Both the position numbers and the translations under genes were made by a program. From the NCBI RefSeq assembly GCF_001612555.1, contig NZ_CP015110.1:558001-622000 (forward strand): a DNA stretch of 64,000 bases, read 5' to 3'. The notes beneath the pieces are model-generated. The model did no database searches and had not been told where the DNA came from. It saw nothing but the letters and a program-made list of their open reading frames with translations. Shown here piece after piece: positions 8,332-18,388 of the stretch. Within the stretch, counting starts at the first letter, position 1. Each line of letters starts with the position of its first letter. Source of the DNA: Acinetobacter sp. TGL-Y2 (GTDB lineage: Bacteria > Pseudomonadota > Gammaproteobacteria > Pseudomonadales > Moraxellaceae).

Positions 8332-9714
8332 TTGAAACATAGAGCATCTCCTCGCCCATCTCAGCTTCCCCGTTATATTTTTAAAGTTGAGAGACTTTCA
8401 CATGAAGGGCGAGGGATCGCACACTATGCCGAAGGATCTGATCATCCCAGCGATAAGCATGGCAAAAAAGTCTTCATTCGTTATGCTTTACCGGGTGAAA
8501 CGGTTGAAGCTCAGATTACCCATCAAGCCAAAAAACTCGAAGAAGCAGACAGTGTGCGTTTGGTGGGTGAGCCAAGTCCGCATCGTATTGAGCCGATTTG
8601 TCCGCACTTTGGCGTCTGCGGTGGCTGTAATATGCAGCATATTCAACCCGATGAGCAAATCCGCTTAAAACAAGACGTGCTTCAGTCACATTTAGAGCAT
8701 TTCGCTCGGATTCAGCCTGAGGTCTGGCTTGAGCCCTTACGTTCGACCCGTGTGGATTATCGACATAAAGCTCGGATTGGGGTGCGTTACATTCCCAATA
8801 AAGACAAATTAATCATGGGTTTTCGTGAAGCGCAAAGCAATCGTTTAACCGACATTCACACCTGTAAAATTTTAGCGCAAGATTTAGATGAGGCTTTGCC
8901 TGAACTCAAGGCATTACTCGAAAGTCTAAAAGGCAAAGCAGACCTAGGTCATGTAGAATTGGCAAAAGGCGATCGTGAGATTGCTTTATTGATCCGCCAT
9001 ATCAATAAATTGAATAAAAATGATGTCAACTTATTAAAGCAATTTGCGTTACAGAAGAACTGGCAGTTGTATTTGCAACCTCAAGGTTCGGACAGTGTGC
9101 ACCGTGTAGATGATGAAAATGCAGCGATGCGTTTGCATTATCGTTTAGATGATTTTCAAATTGAATTTGGTTTTAAACCCACAGACTTTACTCAGGTCAA
9201 TCCGAGTGTCAATCCACAGATGGTGAAACTGGCATGTGAATTGCTAGGTTTGCAAGGTGGAGAACGAGTGTTAGATCTGTTCTGTGGGTTAGGTAATTTT
9301 TCTTTGCCTTTGGCGCGTAAAGTAGGCTTGGACGGTGAAGTCGTCGCGGTAGAAGGAAGCGAGGGGATGGTACGACGTGGTACAGAAAATGCACTGAAAA
9401 ATAGCATATCCAATGTTAAATTTTACGCGCAAGATTTAACTCAGGATTTTTCGCAACATGTATGGGCAAAGCAAGGTTTTGATGCACTATTAATTGATCC
9501 GCCACGCGCAGGAGCTGAAGAAATCATGCACTATGTGACTAATTTTAATGCCAAAAAAATCGTTTATGTGTCATGTAACCCTGCTACATTAGCCCGTGAT
9601 GCTGGAATTTTAGTCCAACATGGATACCAACTCAAAAAAGCAGGCGTCATGGATATGTTTACCCATACAGGACATGTCGAGTCGATTGCTTTATTTGAAA
9701 AAAGCGAATGCTAA
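8332..9714 (+). CDS. rlmD: 23S rRNA (uracil-1939-C5)-methyltransferase
   Basis: A 460-aa SAM-dependent RNA methyltransferase (RumA). It has an N-terminal TRAM domain (~15-75), an iron-sulfur cluster segment [14 protein letters not shown] (~91-104) with a further Cys at the IHTCKIL segment, a SAM-binding motif [16 protein letters not shown], an [11 protein letters not shown] motif, and the catalytic cysteine in [12 protein letters not shown]. The start is a TTG preceded by AGG at 8321, and the gene follows the exonuclease by 9 bp. The TTG start is the only codon that keeps the whole TRAM domain; the next candidate would truncate it. Position before relA is usual for Acinetobacter. Confidence 0.94.
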   Translation: MKHRASPRPSQLPRYIFKVERLSHEGRGIAHYAEGSDHPSDKHGKKVFIRYALPGETVEAQITHQAKKLEEADSVRLVGEPSPHRIEPICPHFGVCGGCNMQHIQPDEQIRLKQDVLQSHLEHFARIQPEVWLEPLRSTRVDYRHKARIGVRYIPNKDKLIMGFREAQSNRLTDIHTCKILAQDLDEALPELKALLESLKGKADLGHVELAKGDREIALLIRHINKLNKNDVNLLKQFALQKNWQLYLQPQGSDSVHRVDDENAAMRLHYRLDDFQIEFGFKPTDFTQVNPSVNPQMVKLACELLGLQGGERVLDLFCGLGNFSLPLARKVGLDGEVVAVEGSEGMVRRGTENALKNSISNVKFYAQDLTQDFSQHVWAKQGFDALLIDPPRAGAEEIMHYVTNFNAKKIVYVSCNPATLARDAGILVQHGYQLKKAGVMDMFTHTGHVESIALFEKSEC

Positions 9715-9758
9715 GTGTTGATTGAATATAATGAAGAGTAGATTGAAAGGAGAAGGGT

Positions 9759-12065
9759 ATGGTCACAGTACGTGAGCAGTTACCTGGACGATTCAACGAA
9801 TTGTCTGAGGAAACGACTGTAGAGCATGCCGCAGAAGCGCAACTGGGACTAGCAACTTGGCTAGACCGTGCGCGTGCAATTTTAGACGGTGCAGAACTGA
9901 AACAATTAGAACAAGTGGCTCAAACGGTACTGAATAAAGAGTTAGCTTCAACCATTCATCTTAAAACCCATACCTTTGCAACAGGGCTTGGGATGGCAGA
10001 TATTTTGGCGCATTTGCATGTAGATGAAGACACCTTATCTGCAGCCATGCTCTACCGAAGTGTTCGTGAAGGCATTACCACCCTTGAAGACATTAAAAAA
10101 TCCTTTGGTGGGAATGTTTATAACCTCGTCAAAGGCACTTTGGCGATGGGTAAACTCTCAGAGCTGATTGAAAAAAACAAACGTTTAGAAGACCACTTTA
10201 ATAACAATCAACGTGAACATTTGACTGGCATTTATAAAATGCTGATCTCAGTCACTGAAGATGTACGTGTTGTATTGATCAAGCTTGCAGAACGTACTTA
10301 TTCGTTACGTGAACTTGCACACGCCTCACGTGAGCGTCAGGAACGTGTCGCACGCGAGATTTTAACCATTTACTCACCACTGGCTCATCGGTTGGGCATT
10401 GCTCAATTGAAGTGGGAACTCGAAGATTTAGCCTTTCGCTATTTGGCCCCAGAGCGCTACAAAGAAATTGCTTCGTTGCTGAATGAAAAGCGTTTAGAGC
10501 GTGAACATTATATCCAGTTTGTGGTCGATAAGCTCAAAACTGAGCTGGCTGAATATGATATTGAGGCGGAAATTTCAGGACGAGTAAAGCACATTTATTC
10601 GATTTATCGAAAAATGAAAAGCAAAAATTTGAGCTTTGATCAGCTATATGACATTCGTGCTTTACGTGTCTTGGTGAAGGAAGTACCTGAGTGTTATCAC
10701 ACTTTGGGCATTGTGCATCAGATTTGGCGCCATATTCCGCATCAGTTTGATGATTACATTACCAATCCGAAAGCCAATGGATATCGCTCCTTACATACCG
10801 CGGTCATTGCTGAAAACAAATCTTTAGAAATTCAGATTCGTACCCATGAAATGCATCAAGAAGCGGAGCTGGGTGTATGCTCGCACTTCAACTATAAAGA
10901 AGGCTCGAAGAATACCGATTATTCATTTAATCATCGTCTGCATTCGCTACGTTCTGTGCTTGAACATTATCAAGAGCGCAATGAGAGTAGCGCGCATCCC
11001 AATGAAGATGAAGCAGAAAACTTTGAACAACTTCAAGATTTTGAAGACTTTGAAAAGATTTATGTCTTTAGTCGTGATGGTGATATTAAAGAATTACCGC
11101 GCAATTCAACCGTACTCGATTTTGCTTATCACGTGCATACCGAAGTGGGCAATAAGTGTTATGCCGCGCGGGTTAATCAGCGCTATGTGCCGCTGACCTA
11201 TACGCTGAAAACCGGTGAGCAGGTTGAGATTTTAACCAAAAAAGACCGTGAGCCCAATCGTGATTGGTTGGTACACTCGCTGGGTTATATTAAAACTGCG
11301 CGTGCACGCGATAAGCTTCGCCATTGGTTTAGACAGCAAGACCGCAGTAAAAACCTAGAAGTGGGACGTGAGTTACTCACCAAAGAATTATCACGTTTGG
11401 CGATTCACCCAAAAAGTATTGATTTGAATGACTACTGCACGCATTTCAATGTCAAAACGGGTGAAGATATCTTGGTCTCCTTGGTCAGTGGCGACATTAG
11501 TTTGCATGCCTTGATGAATCAAGTTAATCGTCACATGCATCTGGATCAGGATGAACCTGAACTGGTGTTGAAACCGACCTTGAATCCACGTGCCAGTCAT
11601 ACTTTATCTGCACATGGTATTTTGATTGATGGCTTAGACAATGTTGAATTGCATATTGCGCAGTGCTGTCAGCCTGTTCATGGTGAATCGATCGCGGGTT
11701 ATATTACGCTAAACCGTGGGGTCAGTATTCATAAGGTGGCTTGTCCTGACTATGTGCGGATGATCAGCCAAGAGCCTGAACGTGCGGTTGAAGCCGATTG
11801 GGAAATGCAGCCAACGCGTGGTCAAAGTGTGCAAATTGTGGTTGAAGCCTATGACCGCCGTGGTCTACTCAAAGACTTAACCCAAGTGATTTTTTCAGAT
11901 CAGATCAATATTCGTCAAGTGAATACCATTTCGGAAATGGATGGTATTGCCAATATGAAGCTATTGATTGAAGTCAAAGGTTTGTCGCAATTGTCTCGTT
12001 TATTGGCGCGCTTAGAGCAGCAACCGGGAATCATTAGCGCAAGACGCTTGGTGCAAGGAAACTAA
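9759..12065 (+). CDS. relA: GTP pyrophosphokinase RelA
   Basis: The ribosome-associated (p)ppGpp synthetase of the stringent response (768 aa). The N-terminal pseudo-hydrolase domain lacks the HD dyad: the expected position reads LSAAMLYRSVREGITT, as in RelA rather than SpoT, so the protein should only synthesise alarmone. The synthetase core has YDIRALRVLV and ITNPKANGYRSLHTAV. Downstream are TGS (EKIYVFSRDGDIKELPRNSTVLDFAYHVH, split here as KIYVFSRDGDIKEL and NSTVLDFAYHVH), a helical/zinc-finger region with AQCCQPVHG, and a C-terminal ACT domain. AAGGAG lies 7 bases before the ATG. A hairpin terminator follows the stop. Confidence 0.96.
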   Translation: MVTVREQLPGRFNELSEETTVEHAAEAQLGLATWLDRARAILDGAELKQLEQVAQTVLNKELASTIHLKTHTFATGLGMADILAHLHVDEDTLSAAMLYRSVREGITTLEDIKKSFGGNVYNLVKGTLAMGKLSELIEKNKRLEDHFNNNQREHLTGIYKMLISVTEDVRVVLIKLAERTYSLRELAHASRERQERVAREILTIYSPLAHRLGIAQLKWELEDLAFRYLAPERYKEIASLLNEKRLEREHYIQFVVDKLKTELAEYDIEAEISGRVKHIYSIYRKMKSKNLSFDQLYDIRALRVLVKEVPECYHTLGIVHQIWRHIPHQFDDYITNPKANGYRSLHTAVIAENKSLEIQIRTHEMHQEAELGVCSHFNYKEGSKNTDYSFNHRLHSLRSVLEHYQERNESSAHPNEDEAENFEQLQDFEDFEKIYVFSRDGDIKELPRNSTVLDFAYHVHTEVGNKCYAARVNQRYVPLTYTLKTGEQVEILTKKDREPNRDWLVHSLGYIKTARARDKLRHWFRQQDRSKNLEVGRELLTKELSRLAIHPKSIDLNDYCTHFNVKTGEDILVSLVSGDISLHALMNQVNRHMHLDQDEPELVLKPTLNPRASHTLSAHGILIDGLDNVELHIAQCCQPVHGESIAGYITLNRGVSIHKVACPDYVRMISQEPERAVEADWEMQPTRGQSVQIVVEAYDRRGLLKDLTQVIFSDQINIRQVNTISEMDGIANMKLLIEVKGLSQLSRLLARLEQQPGIISARRLVQGN

Positions 12066-12087
12066 CTTTAAAGCATTGTCTCAAATA

Positions 12088-12115
12088 AAAAAGCCTGCAT
12101 AAGCAGGCTTTTTTA
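12088..12115 (+). terminator. Terminator after relA
   Basis: Stem AAGCCTGC, loop ATAA, GCAGGCTT, then six Ts; 23 bp after the relA stop. The rest of the gap to 12317 holds only AT-rich sequence and a short AAATC-type repetition at about 12306-12320. Confidence 0.9.
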
Positions 12116-12317
12116 TGGCTCAGAAAAAACACTTAGATTTTAAATTTCTTGGATCTGTCAGATCTTACATTGCTAAGCGCTTTACTTGATGGCAATGTGG
12201 TTCATGTTTGCTTAATCCGCCGTCTTGATTTGTTGTAACAGCATTCTGATTAAATTGGGTTTTAATACAAGGGTTTAATACAAGTGAGTCAAGCAAAGTT
12301 TTGCAAATCAAATCAAA

Positions 12318-13094
12318 TCATTTCCTTTTGCTTAAAAATAAATTACTGACCCGATTCATCCACTGCGGACTCATTCTAGAGAGGTGGTACATCATTTCAG
12401 CTTTCATGCCCACGGTATGGTGTGTAGCGGTGAGAAAAGTGTCTTTGGCTTGAACCGTTTTAAAGATTTGCTTGGCCACATCTTGTGGACTCAAATTGAC
12501 GCCCATATTCTGAATGCTGCCTGCATCCATATCTGTCACCATCGCAGTTTGTACAAAAAGTGGCATGATATCTAAAACACGAATCCCATATTTTTGCCAC
12601 TCTACATCTAGGCCTTCAGTGATCCCGCGCACAGCAAACTTACTGGCGGAGTAAGACACTAAATCTGCTTGACCATAAATAGCAGAGGCAGAAGAGAGAT
12701 TAATAATACGGGAAAATGAAGCATTTTTGAGATAAGGAAATGCGGCATGGCAACCGTTCAAGACCCCATTGACATTAATATTGATGGTGCGATGATGTGC
12801 TTCGATATTGGTGTTTTCAAAAGCGCCCGAGTACAAAATACCGGCATTATTAACCACAATGTTAATTTCACCTGCCCAAGTATTGAAATCTTGAAGTGCC
12901 TGTTGCCAATCGGCATAATTTGCGACATCGAGCTTGCCTGCTTGGGCGCGCTCGCCCAGTCGCTGTGCTAAGTGGTCTGCTTGCTCAGTATTAATATCAT
13001 AAATACCGACTTTATAGCCTTTGTGATAAAACAGCTCTGCAATGGCTGCACCAATTCCTTGTGCTGCACCACTAATAAAAATACTCTGCGACAT
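12318..13094 (-). CDS. Short-chain dehydrogenase/reductase (SDR) family protein
   Basis: A 258-aa classical SDR. The cofactor motif is SGAAQGIGAAIAELF (~8-22), the structural NNAGI motif is at ~85, and the catalytic set is Ser (LSSASAIYG), Tyr and Lys in YSASKFAVRG (~148-157). An Asp after the second strand (GIYDIN) suggests preference for NAD(H). The C-terminal region after ~190 (QNMGVNLSPQDVAKQIFKTV) resembles SDRs annotated as acting on lipids or alcohols, but the substrate is not predictable. It stands alone, convergent with relA and divergent from mazG. Confidence 0.85.
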   Translation of the reverse strand: MSQSIFISGAAQGIGAAIAELFYHKGYKVGIYDINTEQADHLAQRLGERAQAGKLDVANYADWQQALQDFNTWAGEINIVVNNAGILYSGAFENTNIEAHHRTININVNGVLNGCHAAFPYLKNASFSRIINLSSASAIYGQADLVSYSASKFAVRGITEGLDVEWQKYGIRVLDIMPLFVQTAMVTDMDAGSIQNMGVNLSPQDVAKQIFKTVQAKDTFLTATHHTVGMKAEMMYHLSRMSPQWMNRVSNLFLSKRK

Positions 13095-13216
13095 GTATGA
13101 TTCCTTGTTATATCATTCTTGAATGATCCTGATATAACGCAGTTGAGCACAAAATATACAGATTATTCAAGTAATTCCTTTTTATATTTCACTCGTTTTA
13201 AGGCGCAGGTATTGCC

Positions 13217-13978
13217 ATGCAAAAATTACTGGACATCATGCAACAACTTAGAGATCAATGTCCGTGGGATCAGGCGCAAACCCCAGAAAGTTTGACCCAA
13301 TATGCCATTGAAGAAGCCTATGAGGTTGAGGATGCGGTACGTCAGGGCGATCCTGAGCACGTCAAAGAAGAACTGGGAGACTTACTGTTACAAGTGGTGT
13401 TCCAAGCACAAATGTACAGTGAGCGCGGTGCATTTGATTTTCAGGATGTGGTCAATACAATTTCAGAAAAACTGATTCGTAGGCATCCGCATGTCTTTCA
13501 GGCGAAGCAATTTGACCAATTGACTCAAGAGGATGTTGCTACACTTTGGCAGAAGATTAAAAAAGAGGAAAAGAAAGCTCAAAAGTCATCACGTTTAGAT
13601 AAGGTTAAGCATGCACCCGCACTCATTCAAGCGCAGGAGATTCAAAAAAATGCAGCTAAAATTGGTTTTGATTTTGAAACTGCACAAGATGCTTACGTGA
13701 AATTAGAAGAAGAATTGGCAGAGTTAAATGAAGCTGTACTTCATAATAATTCCGATGAAATTCAGGATGAATTGGGTGATTGTTTATTTTCATTAATCAA
13801 TCTTGGACGTAAACTGGGTGTGTCGAGTGAAAGGGCACTGCTGGGCACGATCCATAAATTTAGAACACGCTTTACGTATATTGAAGATCAAGCTGTAAAA
13901 CAACGGCTTAATATCGAAGAGATGAGTTTGCAAGACATGGATTATTTCTGGGAGCAAGCTAAACATCAACTAAAATAA
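13217..13978 (+). CDS. mazG: Nucleoside triphosphate pyrophosphohydrolase MazG
   Basis: A 253-aa protein with two MazG folds in tandem, hydrolysing (d)NTPs to monophosphate and pyrophosphate. The first has MQQLRDQCPWDQAQTPESL and EEAYEVEDAV...EELGDLLLQV (~30-65), and the second has EEELAELNEAV...DELGDCLFSLINLGR (~165-200); the EExxE and ExxD metal ligands are intact. In E. coli MazG acts in nucleotide sanitation and lowers (p)ppGpp during starvation. Here it is near relA, though on a separate transcript with an SDR gene between them. A ComEA-like gene follows after 13 bp. Confidence 0.93.
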   Translation: MQKLLDIMQQLRDQCPWDQAQTPESLTQYAIEEAYEVEDAVRQGDPEHVKEELGDLLLQVVFQAQMYSERGAFDFQDVVNTISEKLIRRHPHVFQAKQFDQLTQEDVATLWQKIKKEEKKAQKSSRLDKVKHAPALIQAQEIQKNAAKIGFDFETAQDAYVKLEEELAELNEAVLHNNSDEIQDELGDCLFSLINLGRKLGVSSERALLGTIHKFRTRFTYIEDQAVKQRLNIEEMSLQDMDYFWEQAKHQLK

Positions 13979-13991
13979 ATCGAGTTGAATC

Positions 13992-14483
13992 ATGATGAAC
14001 AGCACCACAATAAGAAAAATAGTCAAAAATAGACTCAGTCTTATATTTGATGTTTTATATATGAGCGCGCTGATGATTTTGTTCAGTATGGGCAGTTCTG
14101 TCAGCGCTCAACAATTTGACCAATCCTATTTGAAATGGAAGGCCGAACAAGAAGCGCAAGATGCCAAATTGAAAAAAGTTGATGATCGCTATTATTTATC
14201 CAGACCTTCTGTTGCCCATTCATCATCGAAGAACAATGCCTCTAAGAACAAAGCCTCGAATTCATCCGCGCAAAATACTGCAAATGCAGGCATGAAAATC
14301 AGTTTAAATAACGCGAGCCTTACAGAGTTACAGCAATTAAATGGCGTAGGTGAGAGAAAAGCACAGGCGATTGTGCAGTATCGTCAGCAAAATGGAAAAT
14401 TTAAATCGATTGATGAGTTGCAAAATGTAAAAGGGATTGGTCCTAAATTGCTCGAAAAAAACAAGGCTAAACTCAGTTTATGA
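13992..14483 (+). CDS. ComEA-like helix-hairpin-helix DNA-binding protein
   Basis: A 163-aa exported protein. A basic N-terminus and hydrophobic segment (~18-37: LIFDVLYMSALMILFSMGSS) ending at SVSAQ looks like a signal peptide. A low-complexity Ser/Asn/Lys linker follows (~75-100), then a C-terminal double helix-hairpin-helix: ISLNNASLTELQQLNGVGER and FKSIDELQNVKGIGPKLLEK. This is the ComEA DNA-uptake fold found in naturally competent bacteria, including Acinetobacter. ComEA binds incoming DNA in the periplasm. Two ATGs (13992, 13995) are adjacent and cannot be distinguished. Only 13 bp separate it from mazG. Whether it is the competence ComEA or a paralogue is not decidable here. Confidence 0.82.
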   Translation: MMNSTTIRKIVKNRLSLIFDVLYMSALMILFSMGSSVSAQQFDQSYLKWKAEQEAQDAKLKKVDDRYYLSRPSVAHSSSKNNASKNKASNSSAQNTANAGMKISLNNASLTELQQLNGVGERKAQAIVQYRQQNGKFKSIDELQNVKGIGPKLLEKNKAKLSL

Positions 14484-14658
14484 TCTATGAGCACTGAGTT
14501 TGCGAGGATCATTTTGATCGAAATAACCCCCTCACAGGATACGAAAAAATTAAAAGAAAGCATCCAAGATCAAGAGATTCAAATTGCCCTTTGATTGTGA
14601 TAGAGCTATGATTAGCATAATTATGATTTTTACGTCCTGACGTAGGAGACAGCGTCTT

Positions 14659-16131
14659 TTGCAAACTTTGCACGCGTCTAAGTGTGGCTTATCCACTACT
14701 CAATTACCTTCTTACATTTTAGATGTTATTGATTCTTTAACCAAAGCTGGCTATGAAGCTTATATTGTCGGTGGTGGTGTACGTGACTTGATGCTTGGGT
14801 TAACCCCAAAGGATTTTGATGCAGTCACCAATGCAACACCTGCTCAAATTAAAGAAGTCTTTGGCCGTCGTTGCCGAATTATTGGCCGTCGTTTTGAGTT
14901 GGCTCATGTCTACTCAGGTCGTGAACTGATTGAAGTTGCGACATTTAGAGCCCCACCAAAAAAATCAGTCACATCGGCTGCCGGCATGATTCTGCGTGAC
15001 AATAACTGGGGCACAATAGAACAAGACTTTGTACGTCGCGATTTTTCGATTAATGCGATGTACTATCAACCCCGTAAAGGTGTGGTCCTCGATTTTTGTA
15101 ATGCCATAGACGATATTCAAACCAAAACCTTACGTCTGTTGGGTGATCCAAAATTACGCTTTGAAGAAGATCCTGTACGGATGTTACGTACCTTGCGCTT
15201 TGCCGCAAAACTTAACTTCAGTATTGATCCAGAAATTTTAAAGGTCTTTACGCCTGAAGCGACCCTGTTACTGCGCGATGTATCACCGCATCGTTTATAT
15301 GATGAATCGCAAAAGCTGTTCACTATGGGGCATCTGAACCGCGTGTTACCTATGCTGATTGAATTTGGCATTTGGCAGCAATTGTTTGCAGAAGTGCCGG
15401 CTGAAATTAATCAATTTATCGAGCGTGCGGCCCGAAATACCGATCAACGGATTCAGGTTGGTAAAACCATTAATCCTGCATTTTTCTATGCTGTTTTGTT
15501 ATGGGAACAATTCTTAGCCCGTTGTGATATTTATGCAGCTAAAGGGGTGGTTGCCGCCGAAGCACGCGCGCAAGCGGGCTTAGATGTATTAAAACGTCAA
15601 GCAACACGCACCATTATTCCACGTTTTGCCGAAACCTTTATTCGCGAAGTTTGGGAAATGCAAACTCGACTTTTAAATCCTAAACCACAGCAAATTGAGT
15701 TGCTTTCAAACCATGCGCGTTTCCGTGCGGGCTTTGACTTTATGTTGCTGCGCGAAAAGTCAGGCGATGAAAGTACACAAGGCATGGGCAGTTGGTGGGA
15801 TAACTATCAAAATATGTCGATGGACGAAAAAGAGCGTGTGATTGGTCAATATAACCGTCAACGCAATAAGAGTCGTCGTAAGTCAAATGCTGTGGTTGAG
15901 GATGTGACTGAAAGCAAAGTCAGTTCAATGATTGAACCTTTGGTCAAAGAGTCAGAATCACGCAGCCGACGTCCGCGTAAACCTGCGCCAAGCCAACCCT
16001 ATGAAAATAAGCGTTCAAATCCTGCACATGCACGTGTTGAGTCAGGAACGATCCATGCAGATCATCCGATTTTAAAACGCAAACGGGTAAAGCGTGATTT
16101 AAACAGTGTGGTCTTTGGTCCAACGCAATGA
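14659..16131 (+). CDS. pcnB: Poly(A) polymerase I
   Basis: A class II nucleotidyltransferase adding 3' poly(A) tails that promote RNA decay (490 aa). The catalytic head has GGGVRDLMLGLTPKDFD with the DxD pair, then RRDFSINAMYY and LRTLRFAAKLNF (RNA- and nucleotide-binding). A long basic tail after ~400 (NRQRNKSRRKS, ESRSRRPRKPAPS, LKRKRVKRD) is typical of PcnB rather than CCA-adding enzymes. The start is TTG with TAGGAGA 9 bases upstream; no earlier in-frame start exists because a stop precedes it. It overlaps folK by ATGA, so the two are translationally coupled. Confidence 0.94.
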   Translation: MQTLHASKCGLSTTQLPSYILDVIDSLTKAGYEAYIVGGGVRDLMLGLTPKDFDAVTNATPAQIKEVFGRRCRIIGRRFELAHVYSGRELIEVATFRAPPKKSVTSAAGMILRDNNWGTIEQDFVRRDFSINAMYYQPRKGVVLDFCNAIDDIQTKTLRLLGDPKLRFEEDPVRMLRTLRFAAKLNFSIDPEILKVFTPEATLLLRDVSPHRLYDESQKLFTMGHLNRVLPMLIEFGIWQQLFAEVPAEINQFIERAARNTDQRIQVGKTINPAFFYAVLLWEQFLARCDIYAAKGVVAAEARAQAGLDVLKRQATRTIIPRFAETFIREVWEMQTRLLNPKPQQIELLSNHARFRAGFDFMLLREKSGDESTQGMGSWWDNYQNMSMDEKERVIGQYNRQRNKSRRKSNAVVEDVTESKVSSMIEPLVKESESRSRRPRKPAPSQPYENKRSNPAHARVESGTIHADHPILKRKRVKRDLNSVVFGPTQ

Positions 16132-16616
16132 GTCAGGTGACCTATATCGGACTGGGCAGTAATTTAGGGGATTCTCAGTCTATTATGGCTGAGGCATTTT
16201 ATAAGTTAGCCAGCTTAGGGGCAGTCAAAGCCTCTAAGTTATATCATAGCCCGCCCATGGGTCCTCAAGATCAACCGCATTATCACAATGCAGTGGTGCA
16301 GCTGGTGACAGATTTAGCGCCTTTGGATTTGCTAGATCAGTTACAGAATTTTGAACAAGAATCAGGACGCGTTCGCCTACGGCACTGGGGTGAACGTACA
16401 CTGGATTTAGATTTACTGCTGTATGCACAAGAGCAGATTCAAAATGAACGCCTGACTGTGCCACATGTAGGCGTACTAGAGCGAGATTTTGTGTTGTTGC
16501 CGTTGTTGGATTTGGATCCACATTTGCAAATCAATGGACTGAACTTACAAGATACTAATGTGGTCAAACAGAGTAATTTGACTGTGCTGGTAGATGAGTC
16601 TTGGGTCAATATTTAA
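16128..16616 (+). CDS. folK: 2-amino-4-hydroxy-6-hydroxymethyldihydropteridine pyrophosphokinase
   Basis: HPPK of the folate pathway (162 aa), transferring pyrophosphate from ATP to hydroxymethyl-dihydropterin. Signature segments: YIGLGSNLGDSQ at the N-terminus, the pterin-binding YHNAVVQL, and the catalytic HWGERTLDLDLLLYAQE with its two Asp. The ATG overlaps the pcnB stop by four bases. pcnB-folK-panB-panC is a common gammaproteobacterial order and is kept here. Confidence 0.96.
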   Translation: MSQVTYIGLGSNLGDSQSIMAEAFYKLASLGAVKASKLYHSPPMGPQDQPHYHNAVVQLVTDLAPLDLLDQLQNFEQESGRVRLRHWGERTLDLDLLLYAQEQIQNERLTVPHVGVLERDFVLLPLLDLDPHLQINGLNLQDTNVVKQSNLTVLVDESWVNI

Positions 16617-16656
16617 TTTTAGCATGTTCTAAGGAACTGAGTTAGAGGACATCTTT

Positions 16657-17466
16657 ATGATAAGTCTAAGTGATTTAAGACAATTCAAACAACAAGGACG
16701 TAAATTCTCTTGCCTGACGTGTTATGACGCAAGCATGGCCAAGGCGATGGAAATTGCTGAAGTTGACACGATTTTGATTGGTGATTCATTGGGTATGACC
16801 ATTCAGGGACATGACTCAACCTTACCTGTATCCGTTGAAGATATGGTGTATCACACGGCAGCAGTGCGTCGAGGCAATCAGCATGCACTCATCATGTCTG
16901 ATTTACCCTTTATGAGTTATGCGACGTTGAATGATGCCTTACAAAATTCTAAAAAAGTCATGCAAGCAGGCGCTCAAATGGTCAAGCTTGAAGGTGGTGC
17001 ATGGCTTGCAGAAACTGTGCAAGTGCTAACCCGTAATGGTATTCCTGTTTGTGTACATTTGGGTTTGACCCCGCAGTCAGTGCATGTTTTTGGGGGTTAT
17101 AAGCTACAAGCCAAAACCCGTGCTGCAGCAGATCAGCTGATTGCAGATTGTCAGGCTGTGGTAGATTCAGGTGCTGCGGCATTATTACTCGAATGTGTTC
17201 CTGCACAGTTGGGTCAAGAAATTACCGAATTGTTCCCGCACACGCCGGTGATTGGCATTGGCGCGGGCGTGGATACAGACGGTCAGGTCTTGGTCAGCCA
17301 AGATATGCTGGGCTTAACTTTTGGTCGTGTGGCACGTTTTGTACGTAATTTTATGAAAGAGCAGTCGGGTGAAACCGCCATTGTAGATGCATTCAAGGCT
17401 TATCACCTCGCTGTGCAAGACCAGTCTTTTCCTGCGAAAGAACATATGTTCCAAGTTGAACTTTAA
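16657..17466 (+). CDS. panB: 3-methyl-2-oxobutanoate hydroxymethyltransferase
   Basis: The first committed step of pantothenate synthesis: it adds a hydroxymethyl group from methylene-THF to ketoisovalerate (269 aa). Motifs: [14 protein letters not shown], the metal and substrate segment [45 protein letters not shown], and [23 protein letters not shown] with the catalytic Glu region LLLECVP. The last codons and the stop lie inside an 18-bp tandem repeat that continues into the panB-panC spacer. Confidence 0.96.
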   Translation: MISLSDLRQFKQQGRKFSCLTCYDASMAKAMEIAEVDTILIGDSLGMTIQGHDSTLPVSVEDMVYHTAAVRRGNQHALIMSDLPFMSYATLNDALQNSKKVMQAGAQMVKLEGGAWLAETVQVLTRNGIPVCVHLGLTPQSVHVFGGYKLQAKTRAAADQLIADCQAVVDSGAAALLLECVPAQLGQEITELFPHTPVIGIGAGVDTDGQVLVSQDMLGLTFGRVARFVRNFMKEQSGETAIVDAFKAYHLAVQDQSFPAKEHMFQVEL

Positions 17467-17508
17467 ATATCAGTTGAACTTTAAATATCAGTTGAACTAT
17501 AAATAATT
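17455..17508 (+). repeat. 18-bp tandem repeat, three copies, spanning the panB stop
   Basis: Units start at 17455, 17473 and 17491. The first two are identical, GTTGAACTTTAAATATCA; the third is GTTGAACTATAAATAATT. The first copy encodes the last panB residues Val-Glu-Leu and the stop, so each extra copy also carries a stop in the same frame (18 is divisible by 3). Confidence 0.95.
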
Positions 17509-17518
17509 GAGTTGAAGA

Positions 17519-18376
17519 ATGAAAACTGAAATTAGTATTCAAGGTTTAACGGCATCGTTAAGTAGCGCGCGCCAATCTCGTAAAACCATTGGTTTCGTTC
17601 CGACCATGGGGAACTTACATCAAGGACATTTAAACTTAGTTCGTGAAGCACGCAAACTCTGTGATGTCGTGGTGGTCAGTATTTTCGTCAATCCAATTCA
17701 ATTTGGTCCTAATGAAGACTTTGATAGCTATCCAAGAACATTAGATCAAGACAGTCAGTTGTTGGCAGATGTCGGTTGCGATATTATTTTTGCACCTTCG
17801 GTTGAACAAATGTATGGCAAGTATCCGCGCTTGACCAATATTAGCGTAGGTCAAATTACCGATGATTTATGCGGTGCACAGCGCCTAGGTCATTTTGATG
17901 GTGTGGCTGTGGTCGTCACCAAATTGTTTAATATTGTTCAGCCACATTTTGCATTTTTTGGCCAAAAAGATTATCAACAACTGGCGGTGATTAAACAGTT
18001 TGTTCAAGACTTGAATATGCCGATTGAAATTATGGGTGTACCGATTGCACGTGCCGAAGATGGTTTGGCCTTAAGTTCGCGTAACGGTTATTTATCAGCA
18101 GAACATCGTCAAACAGCACCAGTGATTTATCAAAGTTTAAAAACAGCTGCATCCAACTTAAAGCAAGGTGCGTTACTCTCTGATGTGTTGCTGCAGATTA
18201 AAAATGAGCTCACTCAGCATGGTTTTGAAGTGGATTATGTGGAAGCACGTAGTCCCATGCTACAAACAGTAGAACAGTTCGATCAAGACATTGTACTGTT
18301 TGTGGCTGCCAAACTGGGTAAAACTCGTTTAATTGATAATTTACAGGTCAATTTTAGTTCATCATTTAAAATATAA
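17519..18376 (+). CDS. panC: Pantothenate synthetase
   Basis: An ATP-dependent condensation of pantoate and beta-alanine (285 aa). The HIGH-like nucleotide motif is [18 protein letters not shown] (~26-43), with [30 protein letters not shown] and the KMSKS-like loop [10 protein letters not shown] (~180-189). It follows panB by 52 bp, the gap being filled by tandem repeats. rapZ begins 12 bp after its stop, so transcription may continue. Confidence 0.96.
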   Translation: MKTEISIQGLTASLSSARQSRKTIGFVPTMGNLHQGHLNLVREARKLCDVVVVSIFVNPIQFGPNEDFDSYPRTLDQDSQLLADVGCDIIFAPSVEQMYGKYPRLTNISVGQITDDLCGAQRLGHFDGVAVVVTKLFNIVQPHFAFFGQKDYQQLAVIKQFVQDLNMPIEIMGVPIARAEDGLALSSRNGYLSAEHRQTAPVIYQSLKTAASNLKQGALLSDVLLQIKNELTQHGFEVDYVEARSPMLQTVEQFDQDIVLFVAAKLGKTRLIDNLQVNFSSSFKI

Positions 18377-18388
18377 GGTGCTAATGCC

